The translations under genes were made by a program, and so were the position numbers. DNA of 64,000 nucleotides from Ficedula albicollis (taxonomy: Eukaryota; Chordata; Aves; Passeriformes; Muscicapidae), in NCBI RefSeq assembly GCF_000247815.1, contig NC_021686.1, positions 12,588,562-12,652,561 on the forward strand. Reading direction: 5' to 3'. Shown piece after piece: positions 1 through 12,794 of this stretch; position 1 is the stretch's first letter, and every line of letters begins with the position of its first letter. The notes below the pieces were generated by a model. That model had not been told where the DNA came from. It ran no database searches and saw nothing but the letters and a program-made list of their open reading frames with translations.

Positions 1-235
1 TGAGATGAGGTGTTTATCCTTTGGAAAAAAAGATTTAGAAGAGACCTCATTAAGGTATAAAGAATACCCTGCTGGGAATAAAAGATCAAGGCTGTTTGGG
101 TTATTGTCAAATACATGTGTCAAGGGACATAAAGCTAGTCTGAAGAAGGACCTGAATTCTACGAAATATAAGCTGATTTTTTTTTAACAGCACTTAATAA
201 TGCAATTATAATAACAACTTGTGCTTTCTCATGCC

Positions 236-372
236 TTCCAATTTAAGATCTGAAAGCACTTCACAAACATGAATTAAGCCTTCCAGGACTGTTGTGAGGT
301 ACAGCAAATATTCCTCTATTTTACAAACTGAAAAACCGAGGAACAGCGTGAGTACAAGGCAGCACAGCATGT
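236..372 (+). repeat. MIR-like (CORE-SINE) fragment
   Basis: The sequence follows the order of the MIR core: an 'aaagcacttcacaaacat' block, 'ttgtgaggta', then a 'ttttacaaactga' block with 'aaaccgaggaacag', matching the usual 'ttttacagatgaggaaactgaggcacag' region with many substitutions. The divergence indicates an ancient amniote insertion. The ends are approximate. Confidence 0.55.
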
Positions 373-3300
373 GGAGGAGTATGTCTTTATTTTAATCAGC
401 TTGGGCATTGCCTCAGGGCTTTGCTTGCTCACCAGGTGCAGTCCTGTGGCTGTCCAGAACCTGTCTCTGTCCAGAACCTGTCTCCTGTGGAGTTTTTCAT
501 TCGGCACCTTCCTCTTTCTGGTCCCTCAGCCTTTATGGAAAAGGTCATTTGTAAAATAGGAAGGAGAGCTCTAGAAGGTGGCCACACAGCTACTGATGGC
601 TCACACTGATGGCTCACACTGATCCCAGGTGAGACCCCAGGTGTCCCTCAACACCAGTGGATTGAGTTTTGTTGCCTCCTTAGTGTTTCAGTGTGTGCCA
701 GCAGCAGACATGAGCCCAGGGCAGAGGGGCTCCTGAGCCATTTGCATCCAGTGTGGTTTGTAAATCCCTGTGTTCAGAGTGTCATTGTGTCTAAGGTTTC
801 TGGTCTCATTTCCAACACAACAGAAGTCTCTGCAGGCAGGTGGGCATTTGGGACTGGGAGCTGGGCTGTTTGGTTGTACCAGCCATGAGAAGGAAGCTGC
901 CAATGGTCTGTTTGCACATCACAGGCTGGTTTGAGTCTGGAATTGTGGACATTCCTTTCACCTTGGCAGTGCTCTTGTGGTGGGACCATTAGTATGGGTG
1001 GCAAGTCATCAGGAAATAAAATTGTCCTGCCCTTAACAAGCTGGCCTCACCTGACCTTGAAGACATTATTTTGTTTCCTGGATGTTTTGAATTAAGTGGC
1101 ATTTCAGCTAAGGTAGTTACATATAAATTGGTTAGGATAATGCTTGCTTGAGCTGAACATGCCCAGTAAGTGCCTCTTAACTCCCTGGTTCTGCATCCAT
1201 TTCTGCCTCTCTCCTTTGTTCATCAACACAGGCTCCCTTTAGATATCATAGTTATCTGGATGTGTGCATTTGCTCCTTGTTTTTCCTCACTCTCCCCTCT
1301 CTGTAGGATGAGAATACAGAGCAACCTGCTTTAGTGTGCTCTGATGGCACTGGGTGAGCAGGGTCTGGGGTGACACCAACAGGAGGCAGCTGTGCTTGGG
1401 AGGAGACTTCTGCACAACTCCATGGCACGTGTTGTTTGTTTCCATACCTCAAGTTCATTCTCTAACTCTGAGATCATATGCAGGAATGTTTCTTCAGGTT
1501 GCAGGATGAACTGTTTCGTGGTTTCTCCTCATCATCCAGAGGACCAAATATTCCTTGGATTTTTCTAAAGGCTGCTTTGAAGGAAAGCATTCCTAGAAAA
1601 ATTAATCTACCTCATTGTTATTCAGGCCTCAGTGTTGGGGGAATCTTTCATTTCTTCCACCATGCAGCTAATCACTGCATGGGGCTGTGCTTGAGCTTCA
1701 GCAGCTCACTGTTGTTCGGTGAAGATTAAAAAATAACAATTGGTGGTGTCATCAAATGAGTGCAGCCAGTGAAATCAAAGCCTCAAACACCATCAAAGGT
1801 CTGCATGTCTCACAGAGCAAAAAAGCCACAAGAGCAGCAGAATGGCTGTGCTGCCACTGCTGCTTTGATCCCACTGGTGATGTTGGGGATGGAATCAGAT
1901 TGCAGCATTCCTCCGTTTGCCTTCCACACTGAGAGATCCTGAGTGCATCAATAAGCAGCAGAAAACAAGGAGGGCGTGTGTTCAGGAGCACTTCAGGCTT
2001 TGGGATAAGTGTTTCTGGAGAGTTTGCTGGGAACAGAAATCTAACTGAAATCAATGGCAGCGTATCTGCTGTTTAATGACAAGCCGATACGAGGCAGCAC
2101 TGGAGTACAGCGTGTTCTCACCTGCCTCTGTGCTAAGTGGACAAGCTGCTGTGAGCTGGTCCAGCTGGGAAGTGTGAATTACACCTCTGGAAGAGAGGCT
2201 GGGATCCCAGAGCTGAGGCTGTGTCAGAGTGGAAAGGCTGTGACCTCGGAGCAGCTGCTGGCCGGGGCAGCAGGAGGGATTGCAGAGCCACTGCTGGTGT
2301 GGATCAGTAGCAGACGTGTGTGCAGAAGGAAATAAGGGTTATTCATCTCCTGGATTGATATGGCACTTCAATGGAAGAGGGGTTGAATTTTCCAGCAGCA
2401 TCTCTGCAGTGTCTGTCCCGAGCTGGAGGCAGCTCTTTGTCATCCATGCTCTTACCTTTCCCCGGTGCTCAGGGCTTGAGTGATGGCTCTGCTCATCCTT
2501 AATGCAGATATAGGGCTGGGTGTCAATGCACCACTGAGAGTGAGTTGTGGGAATCTCCAGACTCTGTTGGTCTGGCATTATTGCTGTATTAGAAGGGAAA
2601 AAAAGGCTGAAAATCTGCAGCAGCCTTGGTAGAAGGAACAATTATCCATTTCAATGTTTGTTATCAGTCTGAGCATGGAGTCAGATTAATGCCATTTGGA
2701 TCATTGCTGCCAGGGATGGAGGCTTTAAAAGACACTTCTCAGTAAAAAAGAACTAGAAACAGACTGGAGGCCTGGTGAGATAGGACTGCTTCTGCACCAA
2801 CAAGTCCATTTATTGGCTGAGGGTCAGTACTCAGCACGGGGGACTCATGGAGAAGGTTCAGGTGTCTGAATGAGCATCCAAGTTAGTTTGAGGTGCAGCC
2901 GATGCTTTCAGGACATGTGCTTGCACAGCTGAGCCAAATTCTGGGAAGATGGGCATCATGTTTGCCACCAGCCCAGACAAACCCTGCTTTGGACCTTGAA
3001 AAATTGTCAAGGATTTGGGGTTTTTCTTCTGTAATGCATGCTGTCAAGCTGTGGCAGGAGATGCTTGACTTCAAGCTGAACTGAACTCTCAATGAATCCA
3101 TGCTTTGATTTGCCATCCTGTCTCATTTCAGCCTTTGAGCTTCTGCACATCCCACGGGCAAAGGACCATTTGCAGTGGGGGTGAGGGATAAGCCAGGACA
3201 CCATGTTGTCTTTGTTAGTATTCAGCTGGAGTCATGCAGGACCAGAACTCTGAGCTCTTGTTCACACAATTCAGCTGTTGTAGGTTGTCAGGGTGTCAAG

Positions 3301-5204
3301 GTGACCCCTAAACCAGGGAGGCCACTGGGGCCCTGCTGCTCTGAAGACAGAGACCAGTTGTGTTGCATGGTGGAGCTGCTTGTCAGTGCTCTTGTCCTGC
3401 AGCTGGGCATCAGCATATTTGGGAGTTTCAGTGAGCCCATGAGTCTTCAGGAAGGAGAGATGTAATTCACCTGCACAATCCTGCTCTTGGCTGTGCTCTG
3501 CTGGCTGCTTTCCCCACTGAGCTGTTCCTACCTGGACCCTCTGATGGAGCACCTACTCATTCCTTACAACCAGGAGCTCGTTTTTGGCAGCTCTCCTTGC
3601 AGCCTGGCTGTCATGGCTCTCTGTCTGCTCATTTTGAAATGCCCTTACAATGGTCCTGGACGTTTCTGGGAGAAATTTCCCATATTTCTCCCTGCACTCA
3701 ACAGGAGTGTCAGCATCCACAGGATTTCTTAGAGCTCTGAGAATGCCTTCCACCAGGAACATGCCTGTTCCAAAGCACCTGGCACAGTTTGAGTTGCACT
3801 TTTGTCTGATCCTTTTAAGAGTTGGGAATGGGTGTTTTGATGTCTGATATCTGCAAACATGAAAGGCTCCTTTCCTTCTAACTGTGCACTGGGCAGGGCA
3901 ATGCCTGTCTCTCCTAATCAAAAATGTAATCAAAGATCTCACTTCTCATAAAAAATGTATTAAGAAAAAGGAGAAGCAACGCAGCAGATTTCTATTGGCT
4001 TCACTGTTAGTTTGCTCTGGTTTCTACTTCTGTGCTTCTCTCTCCTGCCTTTCACAAAAGAACTCCCGCCTCAACTTTCCCCATGTCTTGACATGTTTAA
4101 TTGCAAAACATTGAGCCTTGAAAACAAAACAAAAACAAACAAAAAAATCATTGCATTTGATTCAAACGAAATATTGATTGTCCTTGAGTTCCCACACCAC
4201 AGATATTGGAAACATTTTGTCAGCACCAAGAGTGAGTAGAAGGATCACAGCAAGAAAACAAATTTTTCAAGTGGAAGGAAAAGAAGCTGAGCCAGGAAAA
4301 GAGCTGTGCCCCATCACTCCCTGTCCCACAGCTGCATCTTAATAAATGGTCTGCTGACCTGATGTCAACATTTCCAGTTTACAGTAAGCAGCATTTCCCT
4401 TAAACAGGATACTGATGAAGTAGAACAAGGGAATAGAGGGGGTGGAAAAGAAATTTGCAAAACATGCTGGAGTGAGAAAGTCGGAACATACCGTGTGTGT
4501 CTTGGGAGTGAGAACATGTTTCAGTGTGTGAATAAATATATAATGTATAGACATATGCTCTCTCTTCTCAGAAACTCTCCAAGTAGTCCCAGATTTTGCT
4601 GCTTTCGGTAGCATGGCAAAGTAAAAGGCAAGGGGAAGTTGGAGCTGATGACTGAGGGTTGTAGGATGATGGTTTGGGTGGAGCATCTTCAGTTTCTGAG
4701 GAGGAGACTGGTCACAAAGAGGGTCTCAGGCATCACCTGAGACAGCCTGTGAGGAGCAAGTGGTCTGTCTGGAGAGACACAATGCACTCAGGTTTGCTCA
4801 TTTTCATCTCGCAGACAAAGGCTAATGGAGATCAGATTTCCACTCAAATTCAGCTGAGGGAAAAAGAGAATAAGAAGAAGAATGAGGAAAGTGTTAGCAC
4901 AAAGTTATTTGTTAAATGGATTTTTTTATTGTTTTCCATGAAGTCTGCACAGAGCTGTTGTCCTCTTTTAAATTCCTCTTCTGGCATTTGTTCCCCTTTT
5001 CACTGCCTCCACAATTCTCCCATTCAAGTCAAAAAAACTACCTCTGAAAGACCAGTGTAACATTAGGAGAAATTACTAGCAGCAGTGATTTCAATATTCA
5101 AATGGACAATATATTTAGTAATAGACTGGGAGTTGCATAAATAGAGTATGAATGCCTGGTAATGAATCATATCAATAATTTTCACATACAGACTGTGCCT
5201 TACA

Positions 5205-5405
5205 TTTCTCAAAGGCCTTTACAAATACCAATTGATTCTCACAGCAGGCCTGCTCAGTGGAGGAGTTGTTATTAGTTTTAGTGGAGGGTGAGGATATTGA
5301 GATGCAGAGAAATGATGCTACTTGTGTAGTTCATGCTGGGACCCAAAGTGAGGAATGAACTTGGAAGCTCCTGACTCACAGCTCTTAATCATGGGACTAC
5401 ATAGC
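5205..5405 (+). repeat. MIR-like (CORE-SINE) fragment
   Basis: The diagnostic blocks occur in order: 'aaggcctttacaaatacc', 'attctcacagcaggcctg', a 'gatattgagatgcagaga' block, 'gttcatgctgggaccca', and a 'ctcttaatcatgggactaca' tail. This corresponds to the MIR core and its 3' side, including the usual 'gctcttaaccactac' end. It is old and diverged. The exact subfamily cannot be assigned by eye. Confidence 0.6.
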
Positions 5406-6906
5406 TCTGTGTGATTTTTTTGGCTTGGCTGGAAGTGGCAGTCCTCATGGAAAGAGCTTTCTGTCAGACCCCAGAGTCTGGGGCTGATGGGATGTGGGGA
5501 AAGGCAGGAATAATTAATACACAGTGGATGGCAGAACTGTGCTGCTTTAGGCTTACAGTCAGGATTAGCACCCCTGCCCCACACGGGTCAGGACTGGAGG
5601 TTTTTGGACCATGGAAATATGGTTTTCCATGAAGAAAAATGGCAGCTGATGCAGCCAAACTCCATGAAGAGAAAGGGGCATCTTGAATCCAGCTGCACTT
5701 TGTAACTCTCACCCACGTCAGTCAGGGAGGGTGATGGCTGAAGAGTACCTGAAATGCTGAAGTCTCTTTTCTAATGTAACATCTGACCCAGCATTCACCA
5801 TCCTGCCCGTCCTCTGTTTACTGTTGCCTGTCTTAATTCTGCAGTAAATTGTTGCAGCCCTTAATGTTTCTCCCAGTGACCCCAGGGTGCAGTCAGTGAT
5901 GAGGAGAAAGGCAGGTTAAACAGCACATGCCTCAAACAAGGAAAACCTAATTTATCTTTTGCCCTCATCTTGTACTGAACTCACCAAGGCAGACTCACTG
6001 CTCAGAAAAATGGACATGGTCTCAATTTGTATGAAACCATGATACTCCCAGCCATATTTTCAAACACATTTTATTCTAACATTTTACTTGATGTTTTGAG
6101 TGACACTGTACACTGAGAAACTGTCTAGAAGCTGGGCACAGTGGCATTTGGCTTTTTATTTTTCTGAGAGGTTACATCATTCCCAACAGATCAGCTTGTT
6201 AAGAGTCCTTTAAATTGGCAGAGCAGCATGTGCTACATGTTGCACTTGCCTGTATCCAATGCTATGGCATTGTCCAGTGACCCAAATTTCACAGATCCTC
6301 GTGGTCCCTCACAGGTCCCCACATTCCTAAGACAAGTCATTTCGCCATTTCACAGGGGGTTTTGTGCTCTAAATCATCAGTCATTGGCCTGAAACTATTG
6401 ATTCTTGTGATCATGTTGCCAGCTCTGTACCACAGTCCTCCACTAAGGATGGAAGGATTGTCCAAGTTCCTCAGGATATGAGAGACAAAGAAGGAATGAG
6501 CAACCCCAAATTGTCTTTTCAGAACTTAATTGCTGAGCCCCAGCCTCAGTCTGACAAGCCCTGTCACACAGTGACCAGAGGCAGAAGGTGATAACTTGGA
6601 ACCCACAACCCAGAACTAAATTTTCCACTTGCAGCCTTTGGAAAGAGCATTTGTATTTCTCAAGGCTGTCCCACAGAGACAAACTTTAGCTTTCAAGCTT
6701 TAAGAACTGTTTCAACAAGCTTATTGAGCAACTTCATTGTCTTGTCTTCAAGATGAAACTTGGCCACATCTACTCTTTTAAATCTATTTTCCCTCTACCT
6801 CCTTATCAGCCTATTCAGCATGGAGTTTTACCTTTCCCTGACCATTTTCTGGCTATATTAATACTTTTTTTTAGTGATCTTTACCTGATGTAAATGATAT
6901 TTGTAA

Positions 6907-6974
6907 TTTCATTAATTCTTTCGGAGAAGAATCTATAGTTTCATTAACTCTTTCATAGAAGAATTTGTATATTG
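6907..6974. repeat. Imperfect 34-bp tandem duplication
   Basis: Two adjacent copies share 'tttcattaa[t/c]tctttc' followed by 'agaagaat'. They sit in an AT-rich part of the MAD1L1 intron. No function is apparent. Confidence 0.6.
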
Positions 6975-7880
6975 GCATCAAAAAGGCTTTCTTCTACACT
7001 ATGATGCTCTTTCAGCCAGATTATGTTATATTCCTCTAGGCTCTACCCTCAGGTATTGTGTTCCATGAACTGAGTCTAGCATGTTTAGGGAATAGAGTTT
7101 TTTTTCCTTTCCCCTTCTTAAGAAAGAGAAAGGAAAACATAGCAACGACAGCATGGCAACAGCAGCTGCAGCACAAAGGAAAAATAGGCAAACAGACTTC
7201 CGAAACATGTATTCATTGGTAAGCTATTTTTGCTGGTTGGTGAGTGAGTATGTGGGGGTATTATAACAAAATAAGTGAGAAAATAGCTTATAAATAATTC
7301 ATAAGTAACTTTAAATGAGAGCACATCTTAATGACTTCATCCTCCCAGCTAGCCCTCATGCTGTAGGAATCTCCACATGCACAAATTTAAAGGTCACCTC
7401 TGATCTGTGCTATTTATACATTGCAGATTTGTACACAGACACATATATAGCATTCCATAGAAAAAATAGTGTCAGTGGATCATTAAGGTTAAATAACAGG
7501 GCACTAAAAAGTAAAGAATTGTGCCTCCCTGAATAGCAGCTTGAGGATAAATCCATGTCATTATATCTATCTCTGCCTTTGCACCAGAGAGCAGAGATTT
7601 CCCCACAGCCTGGGTGTTTTGTGGGGATCTGTCCACGGCTCCTGCCTCTGCTGCTGACCTGCTTTGTGACCCTGGGCACTTTTCCTTGCTTCTCTGGGGA
7701 TCCTTCCCCCATTCCCCTTTTGTCTGGAGCACACAGGCAGGAGCCTCCAGCACAGAAATATTTGCATCTTTGGGCAGAGCTCAGCTACATTTGGGACTAT
7801 GTATGTACTGAAAAATGACAAAATTATAAAGAAAAGCGTCCTCCTTCACCAGCCTGATGCAGTGGGCAGCATCCCACTTG

Positions 7881-7936
7881 AGCTGGAATTAGATGATCTT
7901 CAAGGTCCCTTCCAGCCCAAATTATTCTGTGATTCA
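7881..7936 (+). mobile_element. CR1 LINE 3' tail fragment
   Basis: The sequence 'gaattagatgatcttcaagg' followed by 'tcccttccagcccaaatta' and 'ttctgtgattc' matches the 3' end of avian CR1 retrotransposons, including one degenerate copy of the terminal ATTCTATG-type repeat. Only the 3' tail is present, as is usual for 5'-truncated CR1 copies. The 20-30 bases upstream may also belong to it. Confidence 0.85.
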
Positions 7937-10900
7937 GTGAAATCTTCTGCTTCACCATCCTCTCCCCAAAATGCCCCACTGCAGGCCAGTAAACTGTGGG
8001 AAGTCTTTCACTAAATTAAAAAAAAAAATCATTGAGAGCTTGAGAGAAACAGCCTCTAAAGTGTTGAACTCCTTTACAGTTACAGCCTGATCTGTTGTGC
8101 TGTGTGAGCCCTTTTTTTCTCTTCAGTCATGATCCATGGGAGACTGAAAGTAAACACAGTCTCTTAAGTCTCCTCCACAACCCTGATGTTTTTACTGGCT
8201 CAGAGAGGAGCCCAGCTCGGCCCTCTGCAGCCAAAACTAGGCTCGTTTGTCTTTAGGAACAACACAAATCTGTTTTGCTGGTTAAATAAAGTCATTTGCA
8301 GGGTTCTGTTGTGGGAAGGATGTGTCAGCTCGTCGTGAAAGGAGCAGTCATGGGGATGAATGGGTTGGTTGTCGGGCTGGAGCAGCCCTGTGCACACTGA
8401 AGGGCCCTTCCCCAGGCAGAATGAGCCCTGGGACTGTGCCCAGGGCATGCTGCAGGTGCCTGGGCATCACTGCTGGCTTTATTGTGGGCATTCCCTCCCT
8501 GCACCGTGCCACCAAGTTTGGGATTGATTATTGGAGAGTTGAATCCCACATCTCACACGTTCCCTTCAGCCCCGTGTTTTGGGAAACGAGCACTGACTCC
8601 TCTGTGGTGCCCTGCTGGTGTAGGAAGCCCATTCCTTCTTGTTTGCAGTCTCAGGCTCTGCTGGTGTTTCCCTGCCCTTCAGAGGTGCAACAGGCAATGA
8701 CTACATACTGTTTTTCAATTCTCCTCACTGCTGTAGAGTTACTTGTTCTAGAAATTTTGGTGTGTAGCTGGTAGGAAAAAAAGGTTGGTGATGTTCTCCA
8801 GAGGACATCAGGAATAAGGAAGCAGCAGCTAAAGTGGTTTGGTTCCCTCTGAGGTTTTTTTTTCAAATGTAGTTGAAAACAAGCAAGTGAAATGAGATGC
8901 TTAGAAGCACTGTGTTTGTGAGGTTCTTTCTGGTTTTAAATTACTTCGTTTAAACATCTTTGTCCGTGAAAGCTCCGAGGGAGCTCATCCGCTCGTGTTC
9001 TCATCTGCATCTTCTGCTTTCTCTCTGCTTTTTGCACAAGAAAGAATGCTAAGTATCTCATGTACATCTATATATACAGAAATAAATGTAATCGAGTTGT
9101 AAAACAGTCTGCTTGAGCAGGACAAGGTCAGTGATCTCGAATAATCCCAGCACCTTAGTCAGGACCTGCTCTGTATTACAGCTCAGTGTTTGCTGAGGTC
9201 TTTTCCTGTGGCCTTCTATAACATCTGAATATATATTAGTGCTTTTCTACAATGTATTTAGAACACAGCCTAGATCTGAGGCATTTGAAGAAATACTTCT
9301 TGACTCTTTTGCTGTTTTGGTTGGTTTTGTTGCTTGTGAAAACAATTCTCAAGAGCATTGTTAGGTGGGTCATAGCAGGAACACCTCTGGGCTCGCTGGG
9401 GAATGTGTGAAAGCAGTTTTGGATGGCTTTTATTTTCACACTGTGTTTCAGCTCTGTAGTGATAAATGTTTTTCTGGAGTACAAACCTGAAGTCCCTCCC
9501 CTTGCAGGTCTCACTCATTGAAATGTAGAAAGAGGGTTTTTTTTTAATTCCAGGGTTTTCTTAGCAGTCAGGTTGTCACTCTTAGCAGTGACAGGTCTGA
9601 TCAGCAGCATGGCAAGTAGCACAAAGTGGGAACTGCTGTTTATTTCAGCAGCTGATGGCACTAGACAGGTAGGATTAGTGCTGGACATATGGCAGAGAGG
9701 AAAGGTAGTGGCACAGCATGGGAAAAAATGAGGGAGGAACAGATCTTTTAGGCAATTCTGTATTGCAAATTGACCTACAATTCCAAACAAGCCCAACATA
9801 CACTACCAGAATTTTTACCATACCCTCTGGGCTGTGTGCTGGGTAATTCCCACATCCTTCAGCAGTGGGGTAAATGCTGCTGAGTGTAGACATCTGGGAA
9901 AGAAGCATTTGGAGCCCCCTGAAAATCATCTTAATTCAGGACAATATTTTAACCTTGCAGGTGTGGGGAGAGAAATAATGGGTTTCCTTTTCTTGCAGGC
10001 AGAACCAGCCCCTGCACACACATGTGGATCTAAAACCCCAACTAGTCTGTGCTCCTTTCAGCCAGACCCACAGCATCCTGTGGAATGAGAGGATGTCACA
10101 GTTGCTGCAGCCTTGTAACCACAAACAGCCCAATTACTTAAAATGAGCCTCAGCCAGTTCATTCATATTTGATTAAGAACTTTTTGAAAGATAGGCATAT
10201 AGAGCTAAGAGCTGGCTCCAGCTTTAGTTATTTACATCAGGATGGGGGTGATAAAATCTTTTATTAGTGTCAGTGTTTAAATATTTTGGCTCTCTATTCC
10301 AATATTGTGGCAAGAAGGAGCCATATGTGTTCCTAGAAAGAGCCTAGTGCAGACGTTAATCAGGAGAGGATCTATTAATGTATTAACATTCAGAATAATG
10401 AGCAAAACCAGCATGCACTGCAGAGACTAGCACATATCTTTAGTCTGCACTTTTGAAGTATTTGGAAGATGTTGTGTTCCTCCATCTTTCTAAAACCGGT
10501 GTTCTGCCAAGAGAAGTTCTCTTCTGTTGTTAATTTTAGAAAGGTTAAATCTATTTACAAAAGCAAACATAGCATGGAGTGCTGAAAACCAGGAGGTTGT
10601 GGGCACTAACAGGCTCCCAGGCTTTAGAGTTCACAGCAGGAGCTGACTTGGCAGGGAAACTTGTAGGCTTGTTCTTTCCTTCCCTTAATGCTACGCTGAG
10701 TAGGGGATAAGGTATGAAGTCCAAGCTCCACACCAGCTCCCCATCACCACCTTTCTCCAGAAAGCACTGGACAATGTTGTGTATCTCTGCAGATCACTAC
10801 CAGGCTTTAGGGAAGCTTGCCTAAAGATTTGGCACAGGAAAAGGGCACATTTTAAAGAGCTCTGGAGTGGGAGAGATTGCTGGTTGAGCAGCTTGCATGC

Positions 10901-12684
10901 CTCGAGGTCATTGCTAATGAGCAGTATCTCGCCTAAAGAAGTGAACATTTCATTTTTCTGCTGCTATGAAAAGCAGCCGTACTGTCTCCCCTTTGCATCC
11001 CACACTGCTGCCTGCTTTGCTGTGGCATCTGGAGCAGGCTGCACCAGGAAGGGAAGGAAGCTCTCTTAAAGGATGTGGAAGGATGCTGAAGTGGTAGCAG
11101 AGCTCAGATGAGAGAAGCTGGAGCATGACAGCTGTTACCAGATCATGCAAAAAGCCTGCCAGCAAAAATGCATCAGTTTGTGTGATATCCGGGTGTCTTG
11201 TCTTCTGTTTTCATAATTGCATACATGGTGTCTGCATAAATCTCTCCCCCTCCTGCACTTGCAGCAAAAGGAGCTGACTGGAGGCTGGCAGCACATCACT
11301 GGGAGAACACCAGCAGGAAGAGACAACCAGTCAGATGTGTGTCAGATGGGGAGGCCCAGGCCCCAGGCACATTCCTCAGAGGTTGCTCGAACACGGTGCA
11401 CTCACTAAACACAAGACTTCTCCTTTTCCCATCGGGGAGAGGAGCATGCTCATCCAGACATGAGCACCAGCAGTGCTGTCTTGCCATGTTCTTCAGGAGG
11501 TTAGTGCCAATTGACAGCACAGGCAGCAGCAGGAGCTTTCAGCAAATGCGCCATAGCCCAAAGGGCTGAGTGTCCCCTCAAGGGATACAGGAGAATTTCT
11601 CCTGCTGTTTCAGTGAATACTGAAACCCTCCTATTTACTCACTTCTTAGCTGCAACCTCTGTCTCTTGAGCCGTGGGCTTTCTTCTTAGGGTGAGATCAG
11701 ACCTGCTCAAGCAGAGAGGAGTTGTACATGTCTTTGTTTCACATTGGATTTTACCATTAAAAGTCCATTTCAAGAAAGCTGGATATACCCAACCTGCACA
11801 GGCCAGTTGACTGGTTTCCCTACTATCTTGTTCTTCAAGGTTTACTGCCTGTGGACTACAAGTCTGGTTGAGTAACTCCACAAATAGAATTACTGGTATC
11901 CATCAGCTCCATGGTAAAAATAATAACATCTTCTTCTCAATATAAACTTCCAGTTGTGACTCTAGATGCAACCTGAGAAATGTGCTTCCCCACAACAGAG
12001 AGCTGTTAAGGGTTAAAACTCATTCTTGAGGACACAAGAAAATAATTTTGCATGTTCAGAATCAACTTCCTTCTTTGACTTGCGGGGTACTGACAACTCA
12101 GGCTTGCTTTGGTCCTGCTGACAGTCGTGCTGATGACAGCGATTTCGAATGAAGAAAAACAAAGAAAATGTGAGCCAGCAAAAAAGCAAGAGCAGGAAAA
12201 GCACCTTCCTCAACTCACGCTAACATCGTGACATTTGGTTGTTGATGTTGCAATGGCAACTAATGTTATTCCCAGAGGCAACACTTAAATTCCACTTTGG
12301 TAGATGGCAACTGTAAGCCAGTCACAGGGTCCCACAGGAAGGGGCAATTATTGGCCCATTCTTCTTGCTCTTAGATGAGCAGTGGCTTTGGTCTGCGCTG
12401 GCTCTGTGCAGAGGTGACTAATATGTCACCAATTTCCTTGATGTAAGGCTTGAACCTGCATTTTAGCCCAGGGTGCCAGACTGACAAACAAGAGCTAGAA
12501 GAGAGTAATGAATAAACATGGTGAGAATTTCAGCTGTAATCTGCCATCAGGTCCATCTGTTATCCTTCCCCCACAAGCCTTGCAAGCTCAATGAGCCAGG
12601 AATGGGCATGCTCCATATACTGTCCCATCCTGAGCCACACAGCTAAGGTCTAATTGTCTGCTTGTCAGTAAGTTTATCACTTAC

Positions 12685-12794
12685 AGTCCCTTGAGCCATT
12701 ACTGGTCACAGGATCTTGTTCCAGTTCTTTAGCCTTCCAAGTCCCTTGAGCCATTACTGGTCACAGGATCTTGTTCCGGTTCTTTAGTCTTCCT
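12685..12794. repeat. 55-bp tandem duplication
   Basis: Two directly adjacent copies start with 'agtcccttgagccattactg' at 12685 and 12740. They differ at only a few positions (for example 'ccagttc' against 'ccggttc' and 'agcctt' against 'agtctt'). The small number of differences suggests a fairly recent local duplication inside the MAD1L1 intron. Confidence 0.9.
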
